From Desulfovibrio sp. Dsv1 (lineage in GTDB: Bacteria > Desulfobacterota > Desulfovibrionia > Desulfovibrionales > Desulfovibrionaceae): a stretch of DNA of 15,253 nt. The notes beneath the pieces are model-generated. The model was not told the DNA's origin and did not search any database. It worked only from the letters and a program-made list of their open reading frames with translations. The stretch is taken from contig APFI01000001.1 in assembly GCA_000403945.1 (NCBI GenBank), positions 1-15,253 on the forward strand, written 5' to 3'. Position numbers and translations under genes: made by a program. Positions 7,010-14,109 of the stretch are shown piece by piece (positions within the stretch are counted from its first letter, which is position 1; each line of letters starts with the position of its first letter).

Positions 7010-7437
7010 TTACCTACCGGCCGCCTTGGCGGCCATGACGTCGACCCTCTTGCCGGGATCCGGATGCGAGGAAAGCAGCTTGTCCATGCCGCCGGACTTG
7101 CCGGAAAGGCTCTGGAGCTTGCGCAGGTCGCTCACGGCTAATGATTGCGCTTCATGAATTCCAGGCTGCGGGCGTCGGCATTGGGCTCCTGCGACTGTGA
7201 GAACTGGGCGTTGATCACAGCTTCCAGAAGATCGCCGAGCGCGGAATCGGAGAGCGCGTCCACGCCTTTGTGGGTCGCTGAAGCGGCGTAGGTCGTGCGC
7301 ATGGCCTTGAGCTAATCCTGATTTTGACCACATGTCGGTCATCATGTCTCCATCAGGCCGGAATAGACGCGCGGATGGAACCGTCCGCCGCGGCGTTGGC
7401 GTTCATGTCGCTGGTAATGTACTCCTTGAAGTTAGAT
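7010..7437 (-). pseudogene. M48 metalloprotease (LoiP/YcaL-like) pseudogene
   Basis: On the minus strand, broken frames give, in order, FKEYITSDMNANAAADGSIR, then VYSGLM and MMTD in shifted frames. A TAG follows, then LKAMRTTYAA and ALSDSALGDLLEAVINAQFSQSQEPNADARSLEFMK, another TAG, then KLQSLSGKSGGMDKLLSSHPDPGKR. This is the order seen in M48-family lipoprotein proteases. The segment between MMTD and LKAM, where the HEXXH zinc site should be, is deleted. The second zinc ligand region (SQSQExxAD) remains. The 5' half is missing: the homology stops where the IS200-type right end begins near 7440. There are at least three frame disruptions. The product is dead. Confidence 0.75.
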
Positions 7438-7440
7438 CCC

Positions 7441-8010
7441 CCCGGCAAAGCCGTGGGCTTGAGATAGCGTGAACCGCTCAAGGCGGTCTGGAAACGCATG
7501 AGCCGCCTAAAGGCGGCAACTCTCAGACCAGGCTTAACTGGTCTATCCGTTTATCTTCCTCTTCCTGATGTCTTGTGCGGTTTCGGATTGTTTCCTCATC
7601 CAGTCCTGCGGGTGAAACATAAAACCCTCTTGTCCAGAAATTTTTTCCTCCAAAATTTCGTTTCCTGCCATTGTATTGACGGGCTATATATAAGGCACTT
7701 TTCCCTTTTATGTACACGATCGCTGAAGATACATAACATTTTTGAGGAATGGACATGAGCATATGCACATGCTCGGCAGGCAAACAGCATTCAAATATAT
7801 TGATTTCACGGTGTTCAGCCAACTTATGCGGAACAGCTCCAAAATCCACTCGTATCGCCTTGGAGATTTTCCTCTTCCTGTATTTATGTATCCATACTTC
7901 ATGATAATTGCATGTCAATGTTGAATGGTTTAGAGTTTGAATTTCCACTACTGACCTCCTTTCCTGAAACCCTGAACGGTTCAAGAATGGAGGTCTTTTT
8001 CATTGCCCGA
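7441..8010 (-). mobile_element. IS200/IS605-type insertion sequence, degenerate
   Basis: The element carries one Y1 transposase gene (7523-7948, minus) and hairpins beyond its 3' end, as in IS200/IS605 elements that have no terminal inverted repeats. Three hairpins lie on the transposase's downstream side: 7439-7457 (ccggc/gccg around AAA, one mismatch), 7473-7487 (accgc/gcggt), and 7502-7517 (gccgcc/ggcggc around TAAA). On the left-end side, an aacc/ggtt stem lies around 7968-7981. The inner part is clearly richer in A+T than the flanking genes. Exact ends are uncertain by tens of bases. It interrupts the M48 protease pseudogene. Confidence 0.7.
7523..7948 (-). CDS. tnpA: IS200-type Y1 (HUH) transposase, catalytic Tyr lost
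   Basis: The 141-residue frame fits the usual IS200 TnpA length. It has YHEVWIHKYRKR at the N-terminus, the HUH metal motif EHVHMLMSIP (His60, His62), IKGKSAL at 80-86, and FWTRGFYVS at 104-112. The last helix should read IRxYIRxQE with the nucleophilic Tyr, but here it reads IRNRTRHQE, so position 124 is Arg. Strand cleavage should be impossible unless another Tyr substitutes. GTG 7948 is chosen as start because AAAGGAGG lies eight bases upstream and the family's N-terminus follows. A longer frame from ATG 7984 would swallow this ribosome site. The frame is intact but the protein is probably inactive. Confidence 0.8.
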   Translation of the reverse strand: MEIQTLNHSTLTCNYHEVWIHKYRKRKISKAIRVDFGAVPHKLAEHREINIFECCLPAEHVHMLMSIPQKCYVSSAIVYIKGKSALYIARQYNGRKRNFGGKNFWTRGFYVSPAGLDEETIRNRTRHQEEEDKRIDQLSLV

Positions 8011-8039
8011 AATGAGTTTTGACATGTGATTGTCCCGGT

Positions 8040-8815
8040 ATGACAAAGCGGGCGCTTGTAGACTTTCCCGTTCCGCAGCCGGGGCGATTCGCAAGCGGAC
8101 CGTCCGGGCCGTTGCCGACTAGGGCATGAGCCGGAAAAAGGCGGCGCGGGTTTTGGCGTTACCCCGGAGTTTGTATGCCTGCGGATGAAAGCGTGCCGTT
8201 CCGGAGGCGGGAAACCCTTATGCGACAAGCCGTTGGGAAGACCAGAAGGACAAAAGCCGGCTGGAAGCCAGGCCGCCGGGATACGCGGAAGCATTGTGGG
8301 CCGGTGTCCCGGCCAGTTGCGTTTGCCGGGTTTTCTCTGAACCCGTGAGCTTGCGGGGGAAATGATGGAACGCCGCCGCGGCATCTTCTTGTCACGCTGG
8401 ACTGTTGGCCGGCATGTGAAATCCTGGGGACCTGCGGTGCAAAAAACCATGCGCCGCGCCTTGGGACGCAATCCGGCGCGGGCGGAGTTTTTGGAGCGCA
8501 TGATAAAAACCGGGGCAGGACACAAAGCCTGCCTCACCGCGGACCGGCATTCCATGCGCAAGCCGGCTGGCGAACAGGCGGATGGAAAAGCGCCCGGACA
8601 GGCTCGCGCTGTTTCTTTTGCCGCCGTATAATCCGGAGCTGAATCCGGATGGATTGTTGATTCAGGATTTGAAAAACAACGTCCGGGGCAAACAACGGGC
8701 CGCCACACGCTCCGGAATGGCCAGGGCGGTCCGTTCTTTCCTGCGCGGCCGTCAACGCGTCCCGGCAATAGTCAAACTGTACTTCACGCTGCGGGCCGCG
8801 GCCCGTGCGGCATGA
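8040..8815 (+). pseudogene. IS630-family transposase pseudogene with internal deletion
   Basis: Pieces of one IS630 transposase occur in order. They are MTKRALVD at 8040; AIRKRTVRAVAD then a TAG and GMSRKKAARV; FGVTPEFV..MKACRSGGGKPL; GRPEGQ; GQLRLPGFL with TGA where TGG Trp is expected (8338); TRELAGEMMERRRGIFLSRWTVGRHVKSWG; MRRALGRNP; then HKACLTADRHSMRK; and in another frame LALFLLPPYNPELNPDG..DLKNNVRGKQ to the stop at 8815. About 90-100 residues, including the first catalytic Asp, are missing between RRALGRNP and the HKACLTAD segment. At least two stops and three frameshifts are present. Terminal inverted repeats are not recognisable. The element is dead. Confidence 0.8.
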
Positions 8816-8878
8816 CTGAAAACATTTAATGCTCCAAGTAATGACTTACGGAGGATTTCGCCCATCGCCCGTCTTTTC

Positions 8879-8977
8879 TCACTGTGGAAAACCTGACGGC
8901 GGACGATATTTGGGCGCAAGGACTATATGGTATTTGCGGGTCCATTTTGTGCGCGCCTGGCTTTTAGCGTCGCCCAT
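8879..8977 (-). pseudogene. N-terminal fragment of a second IS200/IS605-type transposase
   Basis: The minus strand carries AAAAGGAGG, six bases, then ATG at 8977 and a 32-codon frame reading KSQARTKWTRKYHIVLAPKYR before diverging and stopping at 8879. The segment matches the conserved beginning of IS200/IS605 Y1 transposases (LAHTKWxCKYHIVFxPKYRR). It differs from the more complete transposase at 7523-7948, so it is a separate insertion event. No HUH motif or catalytic Tyr remains. The intact ribosome site means a short peptide could still be made if transcribed. Confidence 0.65.
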
Positions 8978-9085
8978 GACGACCTCCTTTTGATCTGTCC
9001 GCTTGCGGTTGCCAATCCGCCAGTGGATGCGCTTTCTCTAAAAAAAGTCTTGAATCTCAAGCCAAGCTGGGCCAGAATACTTCAA

Positions 9086-10312
9086 ATGTCCTTCGAACTC
9101 TTCGTGGCCCTGCGCTACCTTTTTTCGCGGCGCAAGCAGACCTTTATCTATATTATATCCCTGATGTCCATTCTGGGGGTAGCCATCGGCGTAGGCGCTC
9201 TGGTGGTGGTGCTGGGCGTCTACAACGGCCTGACCACTGACATGCGCGACAAGATTTTGGGGGCCAATGCTCACGGCATCGTCATGTCGTATGTGCCCTC
9301 GGCCTTTGAGCACAACCCGGATCTGTCACGGCGCATCCGCTCTGTGGAGGGCGTCACCGGCGCCACACCCTTCATCTATACGGAAGTGATGCTTTCCGCA
9401 GGCGGCGGTGTCAAGGGCGTGGTGCTGCGCGGCATCGACCCGTCCAGCGCGCCCGAAGTGCTCTCCCTCTTGCGCCAGATGCGCTCCGGTTCTGTTCAAG
9501 ACCTGCAAAAGGACGGTACGCCGGGCATCATTATCGGCGAAGAGCTGGCCCGCCGTCTGGGCCTCGCCGCGGGCAGCCGGGTCAATCTGCTCTCGCCCTC
9601 GGGACAGAAAACCGCCTCGGGCTATTCCCCTCGCATCCGGGCTTTCGATGTGGTCGGCGTCTTCAAGACCGGCATGTTCGAATACGATTCCTCCTTGGCT
9701 TTCGTCACCTTGGCCGCCGCGCGCGACGTGCTGGGGCTGTTTGCGGGCTTCCTGTCGGGCATTGAAATCACGGTCAAGGATGTTTTCAAGGCTGACGATG
9801 TCGCCGCGCGTCTGACCGCCGAGTTGGGTTCGCCTTTTTACGTGCGCACCTGGATGGAGATGAACGCCAATCTTTTCGCGGCCCTCAAACTGGAAAAGGT
9901 GGGCATGTTCATTCTTCTGGCCATGGTGGTGCTGATCGGGTCCTTCTCCATCGTCACCACTCTAGTTATGCTGGTCATGGAAAAAACCCGCGACATCGCC
10001 ATCATGCTGTCCATGGGGGCCACGCGCGGCATGATCCGCCGTATTTTCATGCTGCAGGGCACCATCATCGGCGTCATCGGCACCCTGCTGGGCTACACCT
10101 TCGGCCTGAGTCTGGGCTGGCTGCTCAAGCGCTACCAGTTCATCAAGCTGCCGGAGAACGTCTACACGCTTGACCATCTGCCCATCATCATCACGGTTTC
10201 CGACGTGTTCATTGTAGGGGCCAGCGCCATGCTGCTCTGCTTTTTGGCCACTCTTTATCCGGCGCGCCAGGCCGCCCGTCTGGAACCAGCCGAAGCCCTG
10301 CGCTACGAATAA
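9086..10312 (+). CDS. lolC: Lipoprotein-releasing ABC permease (LolC/LolE/LolF family)
   Basis: The 408-residue inner-membrane permease, with the LolD ATPase, lifts mature lipoproteins from the inner membrane for transfer to the outer membrane. It starts MSFELFVALRYLFSRRKQTF, a hallmark of LolC/E. Membrane segments lie at about 20-46, 272-300, 322-347 and 365-392, with a large periplasmic domain between the first two. EKTRDIAIMLSMGAT and the C-terminal YPARQAARLEPAEALRYE are family motifs. The frame is open 53 codons further upstream, but MSFELF is the conserved start, and its length then fits the family (about 400-414). No Shine-Dalgarno is visible before ATG 9086. There is only one permease gene here, so the transporter may be a LolF-type homodimer, or lolE may lie elsewhere. 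lolD follows after two bases. Confidence 0.92.
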   Translation: MSFELFVALRYLFSRRKQTFIYIISLMSILGVAIGVGALVVVLGVYNGLTTDMRDKILGANAHGIVMSYVPSAFEHNPDLSRRIRSVEGVTGATPFIYTEVMLSAGGGVKGVVLRGIDPSSAPEVLSLLRQMRSGSVQDLQKDGTPGIIIGEELARRLGLAAGSRVNLLSPSGQKTASGYSPRIRAFDVVGVFKTGMFEYDSSLAFVTLAAARDVLGLFAGFLSGIEITVKDVFKADDVAARLTAELGSPFYVRTWMEMNANLFAALKLEKVGMFILLAMVVLIGSFSIVTTLVMLVMEKTRDIAIMLSMGATRGMIRRIFMLQGTIIGVIGTLLGYTFGLSLGWLLKRYQFIKLPENVYTLDHLPIIITVSDVFIVGASAMLLCFLATLYPARQAARLEPAEALRYE

Positions 10313-10314
10313 TT

Positions 10315-11001
10315 ATGTCCGAGCTCTATAAATTTTCTGACGTGGGAAAAAAGTTTTGTGGGCTTGGAGAAAATCTTGAAATTTTCAAGAATATCAACCT
10401 GATTGTGGAAGAGGGAGAAGCCTTGGCCATCGTAGGGGCTTCCGGTTCCGGCAAGTCCACCCTCTTGCATCTTATGGGTGCTCTTGATACTCCAAGCAGT
10501 GGCATTGTGACCTTTGACGGCTGGGATATGGCTCTGATGGGCCCGAATCAGAAAGCCGCTTTCCGCAATAAAACCTTGGGCTTCGTTTTTCAGTTTCACC
10601 ATCTTCTGCCGGAATTTTCGGCTCTGGAAAACGTGGCCATGCCGGCCGTCATCGGCGGGGCGTGCCGTGCCTCCGTGCTGCCCGAGGCCAGCGCCATGCT
10701 GGAACGGGTCGGCTTGGCCGACCGTGCGGACAGAAAAATAGCCACTCTGTCCGGTGGCGAACGCCAGCGGGTGGCCATAGCCCGCGCGGTCCTGTTGCGA
10801 CCGCGCGTCCTTCTGGCCGACGAACCCACCGGCAATCTGGATGAAATTACCGGCGCGCAGGTGGGGGATATGCTGAATGAACTCAACCGTGAACTGGGCA
10901 TGACCCTGGTGGTGGTGACGCACAATTTGGAGTTGGCCGCCAGAATGGACCGCGGCTTGGAACTTAGAGCGGGGGCTCTGTATGAGAAGTCTTTTGCATA
11001 G
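10315..11001 (+). CDS. lolD: Lipoprotein-releasing system ATPase LolD
   Basis: The 228-residue ABC ATPase powers the LolC permease encoded just upstream. It has Walker A GASGSGKST (41-49), Q-loop FVFQFHHLLPEFSALENV, signature LSGGERQR (145-152), Walker B VLLADEPTGNLD (165-176) and switch His203 in VVTHN. The FQFHHLLPEF segment is characteristic of LolD within the MacB-like subfamily. The length fits LolD (about 230). It starts two bases after the lolC stop and its last 20 bases overlap bamA, so all three are translated from one transcript. The first 25 codons are A+T-richer than the rest, which may help initiation. Confidence 0.94.
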   Translation: MSELYKFSDVGKKFCGLGENLEIFKNINLIVEEGEALAIVGASGSGKSTLLHLMGALDTPSSGIVTFDGWDMALMGPNQKAAFRNKTLGFVFQFHHLLPEFSALENVAMPAVIGGACRASVLPEASAMLERVGLADRADRKIATLSGGERQRVAIARAVLLRPRVLLADEPTGNLDEITGAQVGDMLNELNRELGMTLVVVTHNLELAARMDRGLELRAGALYEKSFA

Positions 11002-13753
11002 TGTGCTGTTCAGGGCCGTGTGCCTTGCGGTCCTGGCCTGCGCCTTCCAGGCGCTGTCCGCCCAGAACGTCATGGCGGCCAAGGCCGGCCAGCCGCTGGT
11101 GCTGGTCCTGCCCTTTCAGGTCAATGCCGGGCCGGACATGCCCAATGCTTCCCGCGACGTGCCGCAGCTCATCGCCAGCCAGCTGGAGCAGAACGGACTC
11201 AAGGCCGTACCCATGAACCGAGCCCGCGCCCTGTTCAAAGGTAGCGGCGACAATATCATCGATCTGGCTGCGGCCCGTCGCCTGGGGCGTCAGGCCAGCG
11301 CCAAGCTGGTCATCTACGGCAGCTTCAATCAACTGGGCGACGGTTTCACCATGGACACCCGCTTGGTGCCTGTGGAGAAAGGCGAGGCCGTCCCCGCCGG
11401 TTTTGAACGCAACTCTCTGGTGGCGCTGAACGAATGCGCTGCGGCTGTTGCCGGACGTGCTTCAATAATGCTGGGTTCCACCGCGCAGATCTCCGCCCCT
11501 CAGGCCGACAACGGTCCCGGTTTTGTTCCCATTCATTCGCCGTCCGCCGCCGGAGGCGGTCTGACCGACGTACAGGTACGCGGCATGAAAATCATGGATC
11601 CGGACACCGTGCTTATGCGCCTGACCATCCGCAAGGGTGATAAGCCCGATGCCAACGCTATCAACGAAGAAGTCAAGCGCATCTGGGATATGGGCTATTT
11701 CAACGACGTGCAGGCATCCCTGGAAGGCGGCGTTCTGGTCTTCACCGTGGTGGAAAAACCGCGTATCGACAATATCGTGGTGGAAGGCTCCAAGGACATT
11801 GACCAGGAAGACGCGCTGGCCGCCATGGGCACCAAATCCGGCAGCGTGCTCAACGAGCAGATGCTTTCCGACGACCTGCAGAAAATCACCGAACTCTACC
11901 GCAAGGAAGGCTATTATCTGGCCAAGGCTGACTATCGCCTAGAAGACCGCCAAGGCGGACGGGGTGCTGTGCTGGTCATTTCCGTGGACGAGGGCAACAA
12001 GCTCTACATCAAGGAAGTGAAGATCGAAGGCCTCAAGGAGCTCAGCCAGGGCGACATGGACAAGTACCTGGCGCTCAAGCCCCGCAACATTTTCTCCTGG
12101 TTTACGGGCAGCGGCGTGCTCAAGGACGAATACTTGGAGCGCGACACCAACGCCATCGCCGCCTTTGGCCTGAACGAGGGTTTTGTGGACATACAGGTTT
12201 CCGCGCCGCAGGTGGAGTACAAGCCCGACGGCATCTACATCACCTTTACCGTGCACGAGGGGCCGCGCTATGCCGTGCGCGACGTGAAATTCGCCGGCGA
12301 CGTCATCGACAGCGAAGAAAACATGCTTCAGGTCGTGCAGATGGACGACTGGAAGAAGTCCAACAAATACTTTTCCCTGACGGTCATGCAGGAAGACTCC
12401 AAGCGCATGACGGATTTTTATGCTGACTACGGCTATGCCTTTGCCGAAGTGGACACCAAGCTGATGAAGGCCGACGACGGCAGCGCGCAGGTGGATGTGG
12501 GCTACTTGGTCAACAAAAAACAGAAGGTCTTCATCCGTCGCCTCACGGTGGAAGGCAACACCAAAACCCGCGACAACGTCATCCTGCGTGAAATGCGCTT
12601 GGGTGACGGCGACGTGTACGAGGGCGCCAAACTGCGCCGTTCCACCGAGCGCCTGAACCGTCTGCGCTACTTCTCCGCCGTGGATACGGAGCTGATCCCC
12701 ACCGGCAACGAGGACGAGGTGGACCTCAAGGTCAAGGTCAAGGAAGCCAATACCGGCGCCATCATGGGCGGCATCGGTTACTCCACCTACTACGATGTGG
12801 GCGTCACGGCCTCCATCATGGAGCGCAACCTCTTCGGCCGGGGCTACTGGCTCCAGTTGCAGGGCTTCTTCTCCTGGCGGCGCACCACCGGCATGCTTTC
12901 GTTTACAAACCCCCGCGTCTATGACACGGATCTTTCCATAGGCAACGATCTTTATTACACCCATGACTACTGGGAGGACTTTACCAAGGATACCATTGGC
13001 GACACCATCCGCGCTTCCTATCCCATCGGCGAATACACCTCCGCGGGTCTGGCCTACCGCCTGGAACGCTACGAGCTCTATGACGTGAAACACAACGCCT
13101 CGCCGTACATCAGCGACTACAAGGGCGTGAATTGGACCAGCGCCGTCTCCGGACGCATTCTGCGCGACACCACCGACGCCAAGGACCGCCCCACCTCGGG
13201 CACCATCACCCGCCTCTGGGCGGAATACGGCGGCGGCGGCCTAGGCGGCACGGACAACTTCGTCAAGGCCGTGGCCGACTGGCAGGGCTTCTGGTCCTTT
13301 AATCCCCAGAACACCTTCCACGTGCGCACCCGTCTAGGCGGCGTCTTCCAGAACACCGATGACCCCGTGCCCGTTTTCGAACGCTTCTGGCTGGGCGGCA
13401 TGGATACCATCCGCGGCTATTCCTACTCTGATCTTTCGCCCCGCGACTACAAGTATGCCGGCGAACAGATCGGCGGCGATCGCATGGGCGTGCTCAACGT
13501 GGAATACGTCTGGACCTTCCAGAAAGATATGGGGCTGGCGCTGGTGCCTTTCTTCGACGGTGGCTTCAACATTGACCATAAAACCATGGGCAATGATCTG
13601 GATAAATACTTGGTGGCCTCGGCCGGTCTGGAACTGCGCTGGCGTTCGCCCATGGGCGATCTGCGCATTGCCTACGGCATCCCACTGGTTCAGGACTATG
13701 ACAAGGAAATGGAATCCGGAAGGCTGGAGTTCAGCATGGGCCAGTTCTTCTAG
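10982..13753 (+). CDS. bamA: Outer-membrane assembly factor BamA with extra N-terminal domain
   Basis: The 923-residue protein is the core of the BAM complex, folding beta-barrels into the outer membrane. A signal peptide covers about 1-27 (AFQALSA) or extends to Ala33. Residues 36-180 form a domain not found in E. coli BamA, starting PLVLVLPFQVN and including LVIYGSFNQLGDGFTMDTRLV, which resembles the FlgO/TolB-N-like fold. Five POTRA domains follow, starting near 194, 261, 342, 430 and 516. The barrel is 590-923. The loop-6 motif is IRGY (Arg811-Gly812-Tyr813), and the protein ends LEFSMGQFF with the terminal aromatic residue needed for barrel recognition. Length exceeds E. coli (810) mainly because of the extra domain. 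ATG 10982 overlaps lolD by 20 bases. It is complete. Confidence 0.95.
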   Translation: MRSLLHSVLFRAVCLAVLACAFQALSAQNVMAAKAGQPLVLVLPFQVNAGPDMPNASRDVPQLIASQLEQNGLKAVPMNRARALFKGSGDNIIDLAAARRLGRQASAKLVIYGSFNQLGDGFTMDTRLVPVEKGEAVPAGFERNSLVALNECAAAVAGRASIMLGSTAQISAPQADNGPGFVPIHSPSAAGGGLTDVQVRGMKIMDPDTVLMRLTIRKGDKPDANAINEEVKRIWDMGYFNDVQASLEGGVLVFTVVEKPRIDNIVVEGSKDIDQEDALAAMGTKSGSVLNEQMLSDDLQKITELYRKEGYYLAKADYRLEDRQGGRGAVLVISVDEGNKLYIKEVKIEGLKELSQGDMDKYLALKPRNIFSWFTGSGVLKDEYLERDTNAIAAFGLNEGFVDIQVSAPQVEYKPDGIYITFTVHEGPRYAVRDVKFAGDVIDSEENMLQVVQMDDWKKSNKYFSLTVMQEDSKRMTDFYADYGYAFAEVDTKLMKADDGSAQVDVGYLVNKKQKVFIRRLTVEGNTKTRDNVILREMRLGDGDVYEGAKLRRSTERLNRLRYFSAVDTELIPTGNEDEVDLKVKVKEANTGAIMGGIGYSTYYDVGVTASIMERNLFGRGYWLQLQGFFSWRRTTGMLSFTNPRVYDTDLSIGNDLYYTHDYWEDFTKDTIGDTIRASYPIGEYTSAGLAYRLERYELYDVKHNASPYISDYKGVNWTSAVSGRILRDTTDAKDRPTSGTITRLWAEYGGGGLGGTDNFVKAVADWQGFWSFNPQNTFHVRTRLGGVFQNTDDPVPVFERFWLGGMDTIRGYSYSDLSPRDYKYAGEQIGGDRMGVLNVEYVWTFQKDMGLALVPFFDGGFNIDHKTMGNDLDKYLVASAGLELRWRSPMGDLRIAYGIPLVQDYDKEMESGRLEFSMGQFF

Positions 13754-13784
13754 GATTGGCGCGTAACAACGCCTTTAGTCTGGG

Positions 13785-13826
13785 AGCGCCAGCCGTTGTC
13801 CGTCAGGATTGCGGCTGGCGCTTTTG
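13785..13826 (+). terminator. Rho-independent terminator of the lolC-lolD-bamA operon
   Basis: AGCGCCAGCCG (13785-13795) pairs perfectly with CGGCTGGCGCT (13812-13822) across a 16-base loop, and TTT follows. It starts 31 bases after the bamA stop. Confidence 0.8.
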
Positions 13827-13883
13827 CCTTGCCGACAAACAAACTTCCCGTGTTTCGCGGACCACGCCTTCAAACGTTTTCAG

Positions 13884-13934
13884 AAAAGCCTGTATCCCGC
13901 ATATCTCGCCCCGAATTTCACGGCAGGCTTTTTT
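13884..13934. terminator. Inverted repeat with A- and T-runs, possible two-way terminator
   Basis: AAAAGCCTG (13884-13892) pairs with CAGGCTTTT (13924-13932), and the T-run continues to 13934. The 31-base loop is long. A-rich on the left and T-rich on the right, it could stop transcription in either direction. Alternatively it is an activator site, since it lies just before the possible sigma-54 promoter. Confidence 0.4.
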
Positions 13935-13935
13935 A

Positions 13936-13951
13936 TGGCACAAAATCTGCA
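13936..13951 (+). promoter_or_regulatory. Possible sigma-54 promoter for the downstream TPR gene
   Basis: TGGCACAAAATCTGCA has the invariant GG and GC elements at the correct spacing of the -24/-12 consensus (TGGCACG, four bases, TTGCA), with two mismatches at weaker positions. It points toward the GTG-started gene at 14110. About 160 bases of leader would follow. No other promoter in the 356-base gap is convincing, though a TATACT lies at 14041-14046 without a good partner. Confidence 0.4.
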
Positions 13952-14109
13952 AAAATTCGTAACTGGGCGCCCGCAGCATGTTTTTCCCATGCCGCTTGCC
14001 TCTCGTCCCTTAAGGGTGATGCCGGACAGCCGATACGATATATACTTGGACAGAAACTTGTGTCAGAAAACTGACGAAAGCGTGCCGGGATACCGGACAG
14101 GAAAGCGCA

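Noticed and set aside
7010..7345. A 111-codon minus-strand frame as a real gene
   Set aside because: Only its last third matches M48 proteases; the rest is out of frame relative to the conserved protein, so it is part of a pseudogene.
7439..7518. Repeated short stems considered as a CRISPR array
   Set aside because: The stems differ in sequence and spacing and no constant repeat-spacer pattern is present.
8927..9085. A 53-residue N-terminal extension of LolC from ATG 8927, which has an AAGGA upstream
   Set aside because: It overlaps the transposase scrap on the other strand and has no homology; MSFELFVALRYLF is the conserved LolC start.
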